In this document: positions 8,026 to 16,856 of the stretch, in pieces
How the letters are laid out: the number at the start of each line of letters is the position of its first letter
How positions within the stretch are numbered: position 1 is the stretch's first letter
NCBI RefSeq assembly: GCF_031326205.1
Contig: NZ_CP133721.1
Span: 1,302,001 to 1,366,000, forward strand
Origin: Flavobacterium sp. 20NA77.7
GTDB taxonomy: Bacteria > Bacteroidota > Bacteroidia > Flavobacteriales > Flavobacteriaceae
Length of the DNA: 64,000 nt
Direction: 5' to 3'
Program-made: the position numbers and the translations under genes
Notes under the pieces: generated by a model
The model's database searches: none
Seen by the model: only the letters and a program-made list of their open reading frames with translations
Told to the model about the DNA's origin: nothing

Positions 8026-8769
8026 TTGACAATACCATTTGAGCCGACAATCTTTGGGACTAAAATTAATGTCCACCTAATCTTAGAATATCTTGCATTC
8101 TTTACTGCATTCAGGTATTATATTAGTTTGCGTAAACTGACAACTGACCAAATATCAAATAGAAACAGACTTTCAATTATACTCGGTGCAATTGTCGGAG
8201 CTTTTTTAGGTTCCAGACTAATTGGTTTTTTGGAAAATCCAATGATTACTTTCAACTCAAATAACATAGTTCAATTATTAAACACAAAATCTATAATGGG
8301 TGGGCTGTTTGGAGGGCTAATTGGTGTTGAGACTTCAAAAAAAATAATTAATGAAAGACATTCTTCTGGCGACCTGTTCACTTTCCCTATTATCGTCGGT
8401 ATAATAATCGGACGCATCGGTTGCTTTTTAAGCGGTATTAAAGAATTTACTTACGGAAATGAAACTGGTTTTATTACTGGAATAGACTTAGGAGACGGAT
8501 TATCGAGACATCCAACCTCTTTGTATGAAATCATTTTTCTGATTTTGTTATTCATTTTATTAAAGAAAATTACTTTTTATACAAATAAAGAAAGTGGATT
8601 ATTATTTAAGATTTTCATGATTTCATACTTTGGATTTCGGTTCATGATCGAGTTTCTTAAACCAAACATTTTTTATGTTTTAGGATTAAGCAGTATTCAA
8701 TTACTTTGTGTAACATGTTGGATATATTACATTCCGACTTTTAAAAAAATAATGAAAAATGCCTACTAG
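8026..8769 (+). CDS. Lgt-family (prolipoprotein diacylglyceryl transferase-like) membrane protein, atypical
   Basis: A 247-residue multi-pass membrane protein starting at a TTG; an in-frame stop lies just upstream and no ATG occurs before codon 73. The Lgt fold is recognisable from MGGLFGGLIG (91-100), GRIGCFLSG (129-137), RHPTSLYE (161-168) and YFGFRFMIEF (201-210). True Lgt moves a diacylglyceryl group from phosphatidylglycerol to a prolipoprotein cysteine. Here the histidine of the SFHGG motif is Met91 and the asparagine of the RxGNF motif is Cys133, while R130, E168, R205 and E209 remain. A non-canonical transferase acting on another lipid or acceptor is therefore more likely than a housekeeping Lgt. 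It overlaps the next gene by 11 bases, implying coupled translation, and is the first gene of the inserted cassette. Confidence 0.75.
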   Translation: MTIPFEPTIFGTKINVHLILEYLAFFTAFRYYISLRKLTTDQISNRNRLSIILGAIVGAFLGSRLIGFLENPMITFNSNNIVQLLNTKSIMGGLFGGLIGVETSKKIINERHSSGDLFTFPIIVGIIIGRIGCFLSGIKEFTYGNETGFITGIDLGDGLSRHPTSLYEIIFLILLFILLKKITFYTNKESGLLFKIFMISYFGFRFMIEFLKPNIFYVLGLSSIQLLCVTCWIYYIPTFKKIMKNAY

Positions 8770-10153
8770 AAAATATACATATTACGACTATACAATTAGT
8801 TTGTGTCCTGAATGTTTAAAGCGGATTGATGCTAAAATTATTTTTGAAAACAAAAACGTTTACATGTTAAAAAGGTGTCCTGAACATGGTAATTCCAAAG
8901 TGCTAATTGCAGACGATATAGAATATTACAAAAATATCAGAAACTATAACAAGCCATCAGAAACACCTTATAAGTTCAATACAAAAACTCATTATGGTTG
9001 TCCGTATGATTGTGGACTTTGTCCAGACCATGAACAACATTCCTGCCTTACAATTATTGAAATTACCGACAGATGTAATTTAACTTGTCCAACTTGTTAT
9101 GCTGGTTCTTCGCCAACACATGGAAGACATAGAACATTTGAAGAGGTCAAAACAATGTTAGATACAATTGTTGAAAATGAAAAGGAACCAGACGTTGTTC
9201 AAATAAGCGGAGGCGAGCCAACACTTCACCCCAATTTTTTTGAAATTCTAGACTATGCTAAAACATTGCCCATTAAACACATTATGGTCAATACAAATGG
9301 TCTTGAAATCGCCAAAGATTTTGAATTTGCCAAACGTTTGAAAAGTTACTCACCTGATTTTGAAATTTATTTGCAATTTGATTCTTTTAGAGAGGAAGCA
9401 TTGGTTTCATTACGTGGAGCAAATTTGAAAAAAATTAGAGAAAAGGCAATTCAAAACCTAAATGAATTAAATCTATCAACAACACTAGTAGTTACATTAC
9501 AAAAAGGACTTAATGACGATGAAATAGGTCAAATAATTGACTATGCTCTTAAACAAAAATGTGTAAGAGGTGTAACTTTTCAACCAACACAAATTGCTGG
9601 AAGGCTTGATAACTTTAATCATGAAACTGACAGAATTACACTTACCGAAGTCCGCAGAAAAATATTAGAACAGTCAGAAATATTTACTTCTGACGATTTG
9701 ATTCCAGTACCTTGTAATCCTGACGCTTTAGTAATGGGTTATGTTTTAAAGTTAGAAGGAAATAATATCCCACTGACAAGATACATCAATCCGACTGACT
9801 TACTTGACAATAGTAAAAATACAATTGTATATGAGCAAGACGAAGAACTTCATCGCAAAATGTTTGAAATATTCAGCACTGGAACATCTACAGACAAAGC
9901 ATCATCTAAATTACATAGTTTACTTTGTTGCCTCCCTTTTGTTGAAGCACCAAATCTTAGTTACGACAACTTGTTTAGAATTATAATTATGCAATTTATT
10001 GACGCCCACAATTTTGATGTTAGGGCAATAAAGAAATCATGTGTTCACATCGTTAATAAAGACAATCAGATTATTCCATTTGAGACAATGAATTTGTTTT
10101 ATCGGGATGACAAAAAAGAATATTTAGAAAAACTTAAATCACAATCAATTTAA
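8759..10153 (+). CDS. Radical SAM protein resembling tetraether lipid synthase (Tes) family
   Basis: A 464-residue radical SAM enzyme. The SAM cluster motif CNLTCPTC (C106, C110, C113) and the SGGEPT loop (150-155) are clear. The N-terminus is unusually cysteine-rich: CPEC (16-19), CPEHG (40-44), CPYDCGLC (81-88) and C96. Two more conserved-looking sites follow late (CNPDALVMGY; LLCCLPF), implying auxiliary Fe-S clusters. This layout matches the MJ0619/Tes-like family; archaeal Tes joins lipid alkyl chains through sp3 C-C bonds. The match is by motif recall, not alignment. Its neighbours are an Lgt-like membrane protein and a tiny two-helix membrane protein, which supports a lipid substrate. 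The ATG at 8759 lies inside the 3' end of the upstream gene. Confidence 0.8.
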   Translation: MPTRKYTYYDYTISLCPECLKRIDAKIIFENKNVYMLKRCPEHGNSKVLIADDIEYYKNIRNYNKPSETPYKFNTKTHYGCPYDCGLCPDHEQHSCLTIIEITDRCNLTCPTCYAGSSPTHGRHRTFEEVKTMLDTIVENEKEPDVVQISGGEPTLHPNFFEILDYAKTLPIKHIMVNTNGLEIAKDFEFAKRLKSYSPDFEIYLQFDSFREEALVSLRGANLKKIREKAIQNLNELNLSTTLVVTLQKGLNDDEIGQIIDYALKQKCVRGVTFQPTQIAGRLDNFNHETDRITLTEVRRKILEQSEIFTSDDLIPVPCNPDALVMGYVLKLEGNNIPLTRYINPTDLLDNSKNTIVYEQDEELHRKMFEIFSTGTSTDKASSKLHSLLCCLPFVEAPNLSYDNLFRIIIMQFIDAHNFDVRAIKKSCVHIVNKDNQIIPFETMNLFYRDDKKEYLEKLKSQSI

Positions 10154-10164
10154 ACTTTTGACAA

Positions 10165-10347
10165 ATGGATGGAATACTATCATTAATAATAATTATTTAT
10201 CTTGTTTGCCACAGCCCGGCAATAATTATGCTTATCATTGGTTTAACAAGACTAAAATCAAGACCTGAAAATGCAAAGAAATTATTAATCGCAGCAGGAA
10301 TCTATTTTCTAATTGGTGGCGGAATTTGTGGAGCATTATTAACTTAG
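10165..10347 (+). CDS. Small two-helix membrane protein
   Basis: A 60-residue protein with two predicted membrane helices, ILSLIIIIYLVCHSPAIIML and LLIAAGIYFLIGGGICGAL, joined by a short basic loop (RLKSRPENAKK). It starts 11 bases after the radical SAM stop and is on the same transcript. I do not recognise a family. Its conserved place as the third gene of the cassette suggests a membrane anchor or accessory subunit for the Lgt-like or radical SAM protein, but this is inference. Confidence 0.65.
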   Translation: MDGILSLIIIIYLVCHSPAIIMLIIGLTRLKSRPENAKKLLIAAGIYFLIGGGICGALLT

Positions 10348-10361
10348 ACAATGAGAAAAAC

Positions 10362-10493
10362 TGCATATAACACGGGTTTGGCAAAAGTGGCGGTTCAGTG
10401 CTCCGCAGACACTTTTGTGGTTAATCAAAGTTTGGTTCTCCGCATCAACATTTGTGGTAAAAATCGCAACCTCGCAAAGCGCCAAACGTTAGC
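10362..10493 (+). other. attC-like hairpin element closing the cassette
   Basis: The outer left box TGCATATAAC (10362-10371) pairs with GTTATATGCA, the bases at the cassette start (7995-8004). Next come ACGG and an inner left box GTTTGGC (10376-10382). The inner right box GCCAAAC (10481-10487) is followed directly by G^TTAGC (10488-10493). This R''-spacer-L''...L'-R' order and a length near 130 bases are those of integron attC sites. The interior contains GACACTTTTGTGGTTAAT and CATTTGTGGTAAAA, which recur in the element at 39651. A short open frame across it (10351-10545) is not considered coding. Confidence 0.6.
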
Positions 10494-10566
10494 ATCACTC
10501 TACAACTGTTATAGTTTTGCTAAAAATTTGAGTAACTCTTTGTAGTTGCGTAATTTTAAATAAAAA

Positions 10567-11085
10567 ATGAAAAATGCTTTTTATCTTTTACTCTGTATAG
10601 TGTGTGTTTCGTGCCAAAGCCAAACAACACAAGTTAAAACAGTGAAAGAAACACCTACACCACAACACGTACAAAATAAAGACAGTATGAAATTTGAAAT
10701 TACAAAAACACCTGCTGAGTGGAAAGCACAACTTTCTGAAGAAGCCTATGCCGTTTTAAGAGAAAAAGCAACTGAGCGTCCATTTACGGGTACTTATGAC
10801 AAACATTTTGAAAAAGGTATGTATGTATGTGCCGGCTGTGAAAATCCTTTATTTTCCTCAGATACAAAATTTGATTCGCACTGCGGTTGGCCATCTTTTG
10901 ATGCAGCCCTAAAAGGTTCGGTGATTTATGAAAAAGACAACAGCTACGGCATGCAACGTGTAGAAGTAATGTGTGCTAAATGCGGTGGCCATCTAGGCCA
11001 TGTTTTTGATGACGGCCCAGAAGAAACTACGGGCATGCGTTTTTGTACCAATTCGGTTTCTATAAAATTTATCCCTAAAAAATAA
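10567..11085 (+). CDS. msrB: Peptide-methionine (R)-S-oxide reductase MsrB, lipoprotein form
   Basis: Reduces methionine-R-sulfoxide in damaged proteins. The 172-residue product has a lipoprotein signal (LLLCIVCVSC, lipobox cysteine near 16) and a short linker, then the complete MsrB domain. This includes TERPFTGTYDKHFEKGMYVCAGC, the zinc cysteine pairs CAGC and CAKC, the CGWPSFDAAL motif and catalytic RFCTNS. Envelope location, probably lipid-anchored in the periplasm, is inferred from the signal. It is the first core gene after the accessory cassette. Confidence 0.93.
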   Translation: MKNAFYLLLCIVCVSCQSQTTQVKTVKETPTPQHVQNKDSMKFEITKTPAEWKAQLSEEAYAVLREKATERPFTGTYDKHFEKGMYVCAGCENPLFSSDTKFDSHCGWPSFDAALKGSVIYEKDNSYGMQRVEVMCAKCGGHLGHVFDDGPEETTGMRFCTNSVSIKFIPKK

Positions 11086-11132
11086 ACCACATACAGCTAA
11101 TTTTAGTACTTTTAGGGCACAAATAACAACAG

Positions 11133-12281
11133 ATGCGCATACTATTAGTAGGGGAATTTAGTCGGTTACACAACTCGCTCAAAATGGGTCTTGTGGCGGC
11201 TGGCCATGAAGTTGTACTTATAAACAACGGCGATAGTTTTAAAAACTATCCTACTGATATTTCTATTAAGGCCACTTTTTTTAAATCTAAACTAGGCCGT
11301 ATTCCACGTCAAATTTGGTTTCGGTTGTTTGGTTTTGACTTGGCACTTTTAGAGCATGGCCTTCGATTGTGGTGGCATTTACCTAAACTTGAGGATTTTG
11401 ATGTGGTGCAACTTATTAACGAAAAACCAATACAAACTTGTCCCCGCTTAGAATTGTATTTGCTAAAAAAATTGTTTCGATGCAATAAAAATGTATTTTT
11501 ACTTTCTTGTGGTGTAGATTATAGCAACATGCAACATCATTTACAACAAAAAGAACGTTACTCGTTGCTTACGCCTTATTTTGAAAACAAAATACTAGTA
11601 AGTAAGCAATATGATTATATGTTTGAGTTTACAACCCCGAGACACAAAAAAATTCATGATTTTATCTACAGCCATAGCAAAGGCGTTATTGCAGGTGATT
11701 TAGATTATGTTAAACCTATTCAAAACAATCCGAAGTATTTAGGACTTATTCCTTATCCTGTCGTGTTGCCAGAAAATCCAAAAGCCGTAACGGTAGCAGA
11801 CAAAGTTGTTATTTTTTTAGGCGTCAATTCTGGAAATAGTTTTACGAAAGGAATTCCGCTCTTTGAAACCGCATTAGTACGTTTAAAAGAAAAATATAAA
11901 GACCAAATTAGTATTTTACAAACAACAGATGTGCCTTATGCTATGTATCAAGAAAGCTACCAAAAAGCACAAGTCATTCTAGACCAAGTGTATGCTTTTG
12001 ATCAAGGGTATAATGCGTTGGAAGCAATGGCAAAAGGCAAAGTGGTTTTTACAGGTGCCGAAACAGAATTTTTAAAACACTATAACTTACAACCTAATGA
12101 AGTTGCAATCAATGCGCTACCTGATGTTGAGGCTCTAGTTAAAGGACTTTCTTTTCTTATTGAACACCCTGAAGAAATAGAACGCATAAGCAAAAATGCA
12201 ATTACTTTTGTTGAAAAAGTGCATGATGCAAATAAAGTTGCAAAAATGTATGTGGAAAAATGGAAAGCGGCTATTTCGTAA
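11133..12281 (+). CDS. Glycosyltransferase, family 1/4 type
   Basis: A 382-residue cytosolic protein with the GT-B layout. The N-terminal Rossmann start MRILLVGEFSRLHNSLKMGLVAAGHEV is followed by a C-terminal nucleotide-sugar domain with ILDQVYAFDQGYNALEAMAKGKVVFTGAETEF, where the glutamates of the E-x7-E region are visible. The end KMYVEKWKAA resembles group 1 glycosyltransferases. It converges with and overlaps the flippase gene by 11 bases and most likely serves the same surface polysaccharide. The donor sugar cannot be told from sequence. Confidence 0.8.
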   Translation: MRILLVGEFSRLHNSLKMGLVAAGHEVVLINNGDSFKNYPTDISIKATFFKSKLGRIPRQIWFRLFGFDLALLEHGLRLWWHLPKLEDFDVVQLINEKPIQTCPRLELYLLKKLFRCNKNVFLLSCGVDYSNMQHHLQQKERYSLLTPYFENKILVSKQYDYMFEFTTPRHKKIHDFIYSHSKGVIAGDLDYVKPIQNNPKYLGLIPYPVVLPENPKAVTVADKVVIFLGVNSGNSFTKGIPLFETALVRLKEKYKDQISILQTTDVPYAMYQESYQKAQVILDQVYAFDQGYNALEAMAKGKVVFTGAETEFLKHYNLQPNEVAINALPDVEALVKGLSFLIEHPEEIERISKNAITFVEKVHDANKVAKMYVEKWKAAIS

Positions 12282-13719
12282 ATAGTTTTTTCAAATCAAC
12301 TCGTTGCTGTAACGCACGATAGGAATACACTACAGAAAAAACAACTAAAACACCTACAAAATAGTGATATTGTGGCAAAAAGAACAATGCTAATGCGGCA
12401 CCCATTCCTAAATTTACATTCACAATAATTAATTTCTTCAATGCGCTTTCAAATTCAAATGCATAGGATTTGTTAACCACAAAATAAACATATAAAGCAT
12501 AGATTGCATAATGTAGCACATAGGCCATTCCTAAGCCTTCCAACCCAAAATAATGATAGAACAATATAGAAAGTGTGACATTTAAAAAATCGCCCAACAG
12601 TTCTTGTTTAAAAAATTGCTTTTTATTTCCTTTGGCTAATATTATATACCCTAAAGGCATGGTAATGGCTTTTAAGATTACAGAAAGTAAAGCAAATTTT
12701 AAAATAGAAAATGCAGGTAAAAAAGAGTGAGAATAAAATAATTCAATCACATAAGGACCCGTAAGATATAAAAATAAGACGGCAGGCGTTATAACGATAA
12801 GTGCGATTTCCATTTGCTTATTGACTAAACTTTTAACAGCACTATTATCATCGTTTATTGTTGCTAATTTTGGATAAAAGTCATATGACATCGCTTGAAA
12901 AACCAAACCCAAATAATTAACTAAAATAACATTTCCTACTTCATAAAGCCCCACTATTGCTGTAGAATGAAAGGTTTGTGTTAAAAATAATTTAATGAGT
13001 AAAAAGCAAATTTGTCCAAAAATTAAATTTATAGACATAAAAAAGCCTAGCTGCATTAATGGCGAAGCCATAATTTTTAATTCTTTTAAAGACAATACAT
13101 TAAATTGCCATGTATAGTTTCGGGTAAATAAATAAGCTAAAACGAGTTGGACTAGCGCTCCATAAATCACCACCCAAATAACACCTTCTGTTCTAAAAAA
13201 GTAATACAACGGAACACTACCTAAAGCTGTAAAAAAGGAGACTGCTAAGTTAAAAATCGCTAGGGTTTTAATTTGATTTACTCCTTGCAAAATGGCAACA
13301 TAAACATTTGAAATGCTTGTAAAAACAAAATATAAAATTAACAACCAATACCACGAAAAAGGCAATGAGGTAGTAAAAATAATTTTATTAAAAAAAAGAC
13401 CAAACAGCACCGAAACTAAGGCACCTAACACGCCTATACCTATGGCAAGTTGAAAAAGTAAATTAACTGTTGTAGCAAAGGTCGTTTCTTTTTTTATTGC
13501 TATTTCTCTTGTGGCGGTTTTTAAAAACTCAAAACTTGTAAGCGCTAAAATAATTTGTAAAACATTTTGAAGGAGTGCCACCAAGCCCATACCAATAGGA
13601 CCTAAAAACAAGGCGACTAATTTAGAAGAAACAGCAAAAACAACCATTTTTAAGAGTTGTACAAACCCGAAAATGCCTGTTGCTTTAAGTATTGAATGAT
13701 GTGAATGCTGTTCTTCCAT
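12271..13719 (-). CDS. Polysaccharide flippase (Wzx/MATE-like)
   Basis: A 482-residue protein with about 12-14 hydrophobic helices, beginning MEEQHSHHSILKATGIFGFVQLLKM, as in O-antigen/lipopolysaccharide flippases of the polysaccharide biosynthesis family. It would move undecaprenyl-linked oligosaccharides across the inner membrane. The ATG at 13719 is preferred over upstream starts because it begins one base after the stop of the preceding glycosyltransferase gene and starts the typical sequence. It is the last gene of a four-gene minus-strand group 16787-12271. Confidence 0.85.
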   Translation of the reverse strand: MEEQHSHHSILKATGIFGFVQLLKMVVFAVSSKLVALFLGPIGMGLVALLQNVLQIILALTSFEFLKTATREIAIKKETTFATTVNLLFQLAIGIGVLGALVSVLFGLFFNKIIFTTSLPFSWYWLLILYFVFTSISNVYVAILQGVNQIKTLAIFNLAVSFFTALGSVPLYYFFRTEGVIWVVIYGALVQLVLAYLFTRNYTWQFNVLSLKELKIMASPLMQLGFFMSINLIFGQICFLLIKLFLTQTFHSTAIVGLYEVGNVILVNYLGLVFQAMSYDFYPKLATINDDNSAVKSLVNKQMEIALIVITPAVLFLYLTGPYVIELFYSHSFLPAFSILKFALLSVILKAITMPLGYIILAKGNKKQFFKQELLGDFLNVTLSILFYHYFGLEGLGMAYVLHYAIYALYVYFVVNKSYAFEFESALKKLIIVNVNLGMGAALALFFLPQYHYFVGVLVVFSVVYSYRALQQRVDLKKLFTK

Positions 13720-13720
13720 A

Positions 13721-14734
13721 TTAATCGATATGACAACCAATGTCGATATATTGTTTCCTAAAATTATGATACCATTTTTTCCAATTAGTTGGTGCAATTG
13801 ATTCCTTTGATGCGAGTAAATCTAGCACTGCGGCTGATGAAAAATCTTTAGGCAACGATGCTAAACTATCAAATTTATCCTGAAACCAAGCTTCATTTAA
13901 TAGTAAATTAAATTGATTCATATCCATTGCTTCAGCATAATGCTCTTTATACTGATTTGTGGCAGAAGAAATAAACCCTGTTTTCACTACTTCTTGCGGC
14001 AATCGAGCTACCGTATAACTTCCTTTAGAAGCCTGCCATTTTTTTACTGCATTAAATAATTGCAAGCCTTCACTTACTTCATTTTTATGGTTTTGCCACA
14101 TGGCTAAAAAATAGTTTTTTTCAAAAATCATTCCCGCTACTGAATATAAGGTGTAGTAAGCAATACGTTTTTTTTCTGAATGAATACCAAGTAAATTAAG
14201 TATTCTTTTAATTTTAAAACGGTAAAAACGATAAAAAATAAAATCATACAACCAGGGAAGTGTAGTGTATAATTTTGGCTCCAAAATAACTAAATTTGGT
14301 GTCGGTATTTCTCTTTTATGTTGAATTAAATTAGGATTGCCTAACCAAAATAATTTAGTCATTACAACATTATTCTCACGCATTTCTTTTTCGATAGTGG
14401 TCAAACTAATAGCTTGAGTAAACCACATATCATCTTCGAGTAAAACAAAATAATCAGATACGCTTTGTGCCGTAGCAACCCATAAATCAATGGGTACTTT
14501 ATATTCATGCACAGGAATACCTTGGGTTACTTTTTCTTGCTTGTCTTGATAAAATGCAGATGTAAGAATTTTAATTTGAGGGAATTTGGTTTGAATTTTT
14601 GCTAAATAAGGCTCTGGGGTACCGTCATCCAACACATACACCTCACCAGCTAAATCAGTTACATAGGTATAAAGCGTGTGCAAACAACGTTCTAAATAAT
14701 AGGGTCTATTAAACGATTTAATTATAACGTCCAT
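13721..14734 (-). CDS. Glycosyltransferase, GT-A (family 2-like)
   Basis: A 337-residue protein opening MDVIIKSFNRPYYLERCLHTLY, a GT2-type nucleotide-binding start. VYVLDDGTPEPY and YFVLLEDDMWFT supply the DDG and the metal-binding D-D motif. The rest is less conserved. It overlaps the aminotransferase stop by 13 bases and lies one base ahead of the flippase, so it belongs to the same translationally coupled group. Probable role: addition of a sugar to a lipid-linked glycan. Confidence 0.75.
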   Translation of the reverse strand: MDVIIKSFNRPYYLERCLHTLYTYVTDLAGEVYVLDDGTPEPYLAKIQTKFPQIKILTSAFYQDKQEKVTQGIPVHEYKVPIDLWVATAQSVSDYFVLLEDDMWFTQAISLTTIEKEMRENNVVMTKLFWLGNPNLIQHKREIPTPNLVILEPKLYTTLPWLYDFIFYRFYRFKIKRILNLLGIHSEKKRIAYYTLYSVAGMIFEKNYFLAMWQNHKNEVSEGLQLFNAVKKWQASKGSYTVARLPQEVVKTGFISSATNQYKEHYAEAMDMNQFNLLLNEAWFQDKFDSLASLPKDFSSAAVLDLLASKESIAPTNWKKWYHNFRKQYIDIGCHID

Positions 14735-15807
14735 GCCGATGTTTTTTGAATTACATAGGTAACTTCGTCCTCTGTCATTACAGGGCTTATAGGTAAACTC
14801 AATACTTCTTGATGTAATTTTTCAGTAATAGGAAACGATAAATCATTCCAAGCTTCATATGCTTTTTGCTTGTGTGGAGGTATTGGATAATGAATTAAAG
14901 TTTCTATTCCTTGTGTCTTCAAATAGCTTTGTAAGGCCTCTCTATGGGGTGTTCTAATGACAAATAAATGAAAAACATGAGGCGTTTGTATGTCCCATTG
15001 CGGCAATTGAATCAAGGTATTTTTAATTTCATTAGTATAGCGTTTTGCAATGGCTTGTCTGCGTAAATTATCTTGTTGTAAAAAAGGTAGTTTAATGCTT
15101 AAAAATAAGGCTTGTATTTCATCTAATCGCGAATTTACCCCTTGTATTTCATGAACATATTTTACAGCAGAACCGTAGTTTCGTAATTTAAAAAGTAATT
15201 CAGCTAATACTTCATCATTCGTAGTAATAGCACCTCCATCGCCTAAACAACCCAAATTTTTACCTGGATAAAAACTAAACGCTTTAGGATGTGAGGACGT
15301 TTCATTAATACCGTGTGATTGCGCACAGTCTTCCACTATTAAAAGATTATGTTGATGAGCCAAACTTTCAATTTCGGCAATATTTGCTAATCTACCATAC
15401 AAATGCACAACTAAAATAGCTTTCGTTTTAGATGTAATTTTATCTTGTAATAAAGAGGTGTCTAATAAGAATGTTTGTTCGTTAGGATCCACTAAAACAG
15501 GAACTAAACCTATTTCAGTTAAAGCTAAAATAGAAGCGATATACGTATGTGCAGAAACTAAAACCTCATCGCCTTTTTGTAATTTTCCTAAAGCAACATA
15601 GCCTTTAAAAATAAGCGATAGTGCATCTAACCCATTTCCTACTCCAATACAAAATTGATCTTGATTGAATGCTGCAAATTGTTGTTCGAAATGTTGTACT
15701 TGTTCGCCTAAAATATAACGTCCTTTTGAAAAAAACGTATGCAATTGTGTTTGAAACGCTGTCTCAAATCGTTGATTTATTTTATGTAAGTCTAAAAATT
15801 TAATCAT
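14722..15807 (-). CDS. DegT/DnrJ/EryC1/StrS-family sugar aminotransferase
   Basis: A 361-residue PLP enzyme that aminates a nucleotide-linked keto sugar. Seen are GVGNGLDALSLIFK (55-69), the PLP aspartate in LLIVEDCAQSHG (D160) and the Schiff-base lysine K183 in FSFYPGKNLGCLGDGG. The length and KNLGCLGDGGA motif are those of the 3-amino-sugar (FdtB/QdtB-like) branch, though the exact sugar is not certain. The adjacent acetyltransferase-like gene could N-acylate the product. It is second in the minus-strand glycan group, 2 bases after the previous gene. Confidence 0.88.
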   Translation of the reverse strand: MIKFLDLHKINQRFETAFQTQLHTFFSKGRYILGEQVQHFEQQFAAFNQDQFCIGVGNGLDALSLIFKGYVALGKLQKGDEVLVSAHTYIASILALTEIGLVPVLVDPNEQTFLLDTSLLQDKITSKTKAILVVHLYGRLANIAEIESLAHQHNLLIVEDCAQSHGINETSSHPKAFSFYPGKNLGCLGDGGAITTNDEVLAELLFKLRNYGSAVKYVHEIQGVNSRLDEIQALFLSIKLPFLQQDNLRRQAIAKRYTNEIKNTLIQLPQWDIQTPHVFHLFVIRTPHREALQSYLKTQGIETLIHYPIPPHKQKAYEAWNDLSFPITEKLHQEVLSLPISPVMTEDEVTYVIQKTSAWTL

Positions 15808-15809
15808 GA

Positions 15810-16787
15810 TTAAAGGAGTACTTCATTACAATTTATATGTTTATTTGTTGCTATAGCATATACTTCCTGAACAACGGTTCGCGCCCCAAAGCTTTCTTTC
15901 CAATAATGTAGGCCTTGATTTAATTTTCTTCCTGCCCATTCATTAGAAATTCCAAAATCAAAAAACTTTTTGGTTGTAAAAACTTCTGTTAGCAAGTAAT
16001 GATGTAAAAAATCTAAGCTACCTAACTCATTTTTAGTGGAATTTGATGCAATATATTGTGAATGAGCTACAAAATCTGACTCAAAAATAGTTGTACCCGC
16101 AACCAATTGATTTTGAAAATAGACATTAAACTGTCTAATTTGGTTTGGGAACTTAGCTTTCAAATACGTAATTTCTTCTAGCGAATGAACCGGTTCTTTT
16201 TTATGTTTTTCGGCTAAATTTGGAAGTAATATTTCATTCCAAAACGCATCAAAACTGCCTGTTTCTTTTACTATTAAACCATGTTTAACACCTCTATTCA
16301 CCCCTTCCATTCTGTTTTTTAGAATACTAAAATCAGTTGATAAATCAATGACTGCTAAGGTATCTGTTTTAAGTAATTTGGCATCAGCTAAAAAGCAACA
16401 ATAGTTCAATTCTTCCGATGGAAAAGAAGTATAAATAGTCGGTATTATTTTTACTTGGATACTTTGAATGCCTATCGATTCATAAAAAGCTAAAACGGCT
16501 TGAAAAACAGCTATAAATTTATCAAGACGAATAGCATAATCAACTACTATTCCGCCATACGTTAAACCTTGATGTGAATAAATTAGTTGGTCTACTTTAT
16601 TTGCAGGAAATAAGGCAATTAATTTTTCATCTTGAAAAACCAACAACGAATAATCTTCAAAGCGATTTTGGTGATATTGCATAAAATCACGATGAAATAA
16701 AAACGTAGCATTTTTGGAGTGGGCTACAAAATCGTTCCATTGCTGATAATAATCTGACGTGTATTTTATAATTTTAATACGTTCCAT
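15810..16787 (-). CDS. GNAT/FemAB-like N-acyltransferase
   Basis: A 325-residue protein with the FemAB/GNAT split fold. The N-terminal part YYQQWNDFVAHSKNATFLFHRDFMQYH is typical of Bacteroidota FemAB-like proteins. The C-terminal part has YFQNQLVAGTTIFESDFVAHSQYIAS and FFDFGISNEWAGRKLNQGLHYWKESFGA. It is the first gene of the glycan group and is followed directly by the sugar aminotransferase, so acylation of an amino sugar is plausible. The start lies divergent from the T9SS-type gene, with 69 bases between them. Confidence 0.72.
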   Translation of the reverse strand: MERIKIIKYTSDYYQQWNDFVAHSKNATFLFHRDFMQYHQNRFEDYSLLVFQDEKLIALFPANKVDQLIYSHQGLTYGGIVVDYAIRLDKFIAVFQAVLAFYESIGIQSIQVKIIPTIYTSFPSEELNYCCFLADAKLLKTDTLAVIDLSTDFSILKNRMEGVNRGVKHGLIVKETGSFDAFWNEILLPNLAEKHKKEPVHSLEEITYLKAKFPNQIRQFNVYFQNQLVAGTTIFESDFVAHSQYIASNSTKNELGSLDFLHHYLLTEVFTTKKFFDFGISNEWAGRKLNQGLHYWKESFGARTVVQEVYAIATNKHINCNEVLL

Positions 16788-16856
16788 TCTTAAAAACTTT
16801 GGAAAATTAGTAAAAAAACTTACTTTAGTAAAATATTATTGCGTATTTATACAATT

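Noticed and set aside
10351-10545. 64-codon open frame after the small membrane protein
   Set aside because: It is a translation of the attC-like hairpin element; composition is not protein-like and its ends lie across the cassette junction.
12271-16787. Complete O-antigen or capsule locus
   Set aside because: Only five glycan genes are present, with no polymerase, initiating transferase or nucleotide-sugar synthesis set, so only a small group is claimed.
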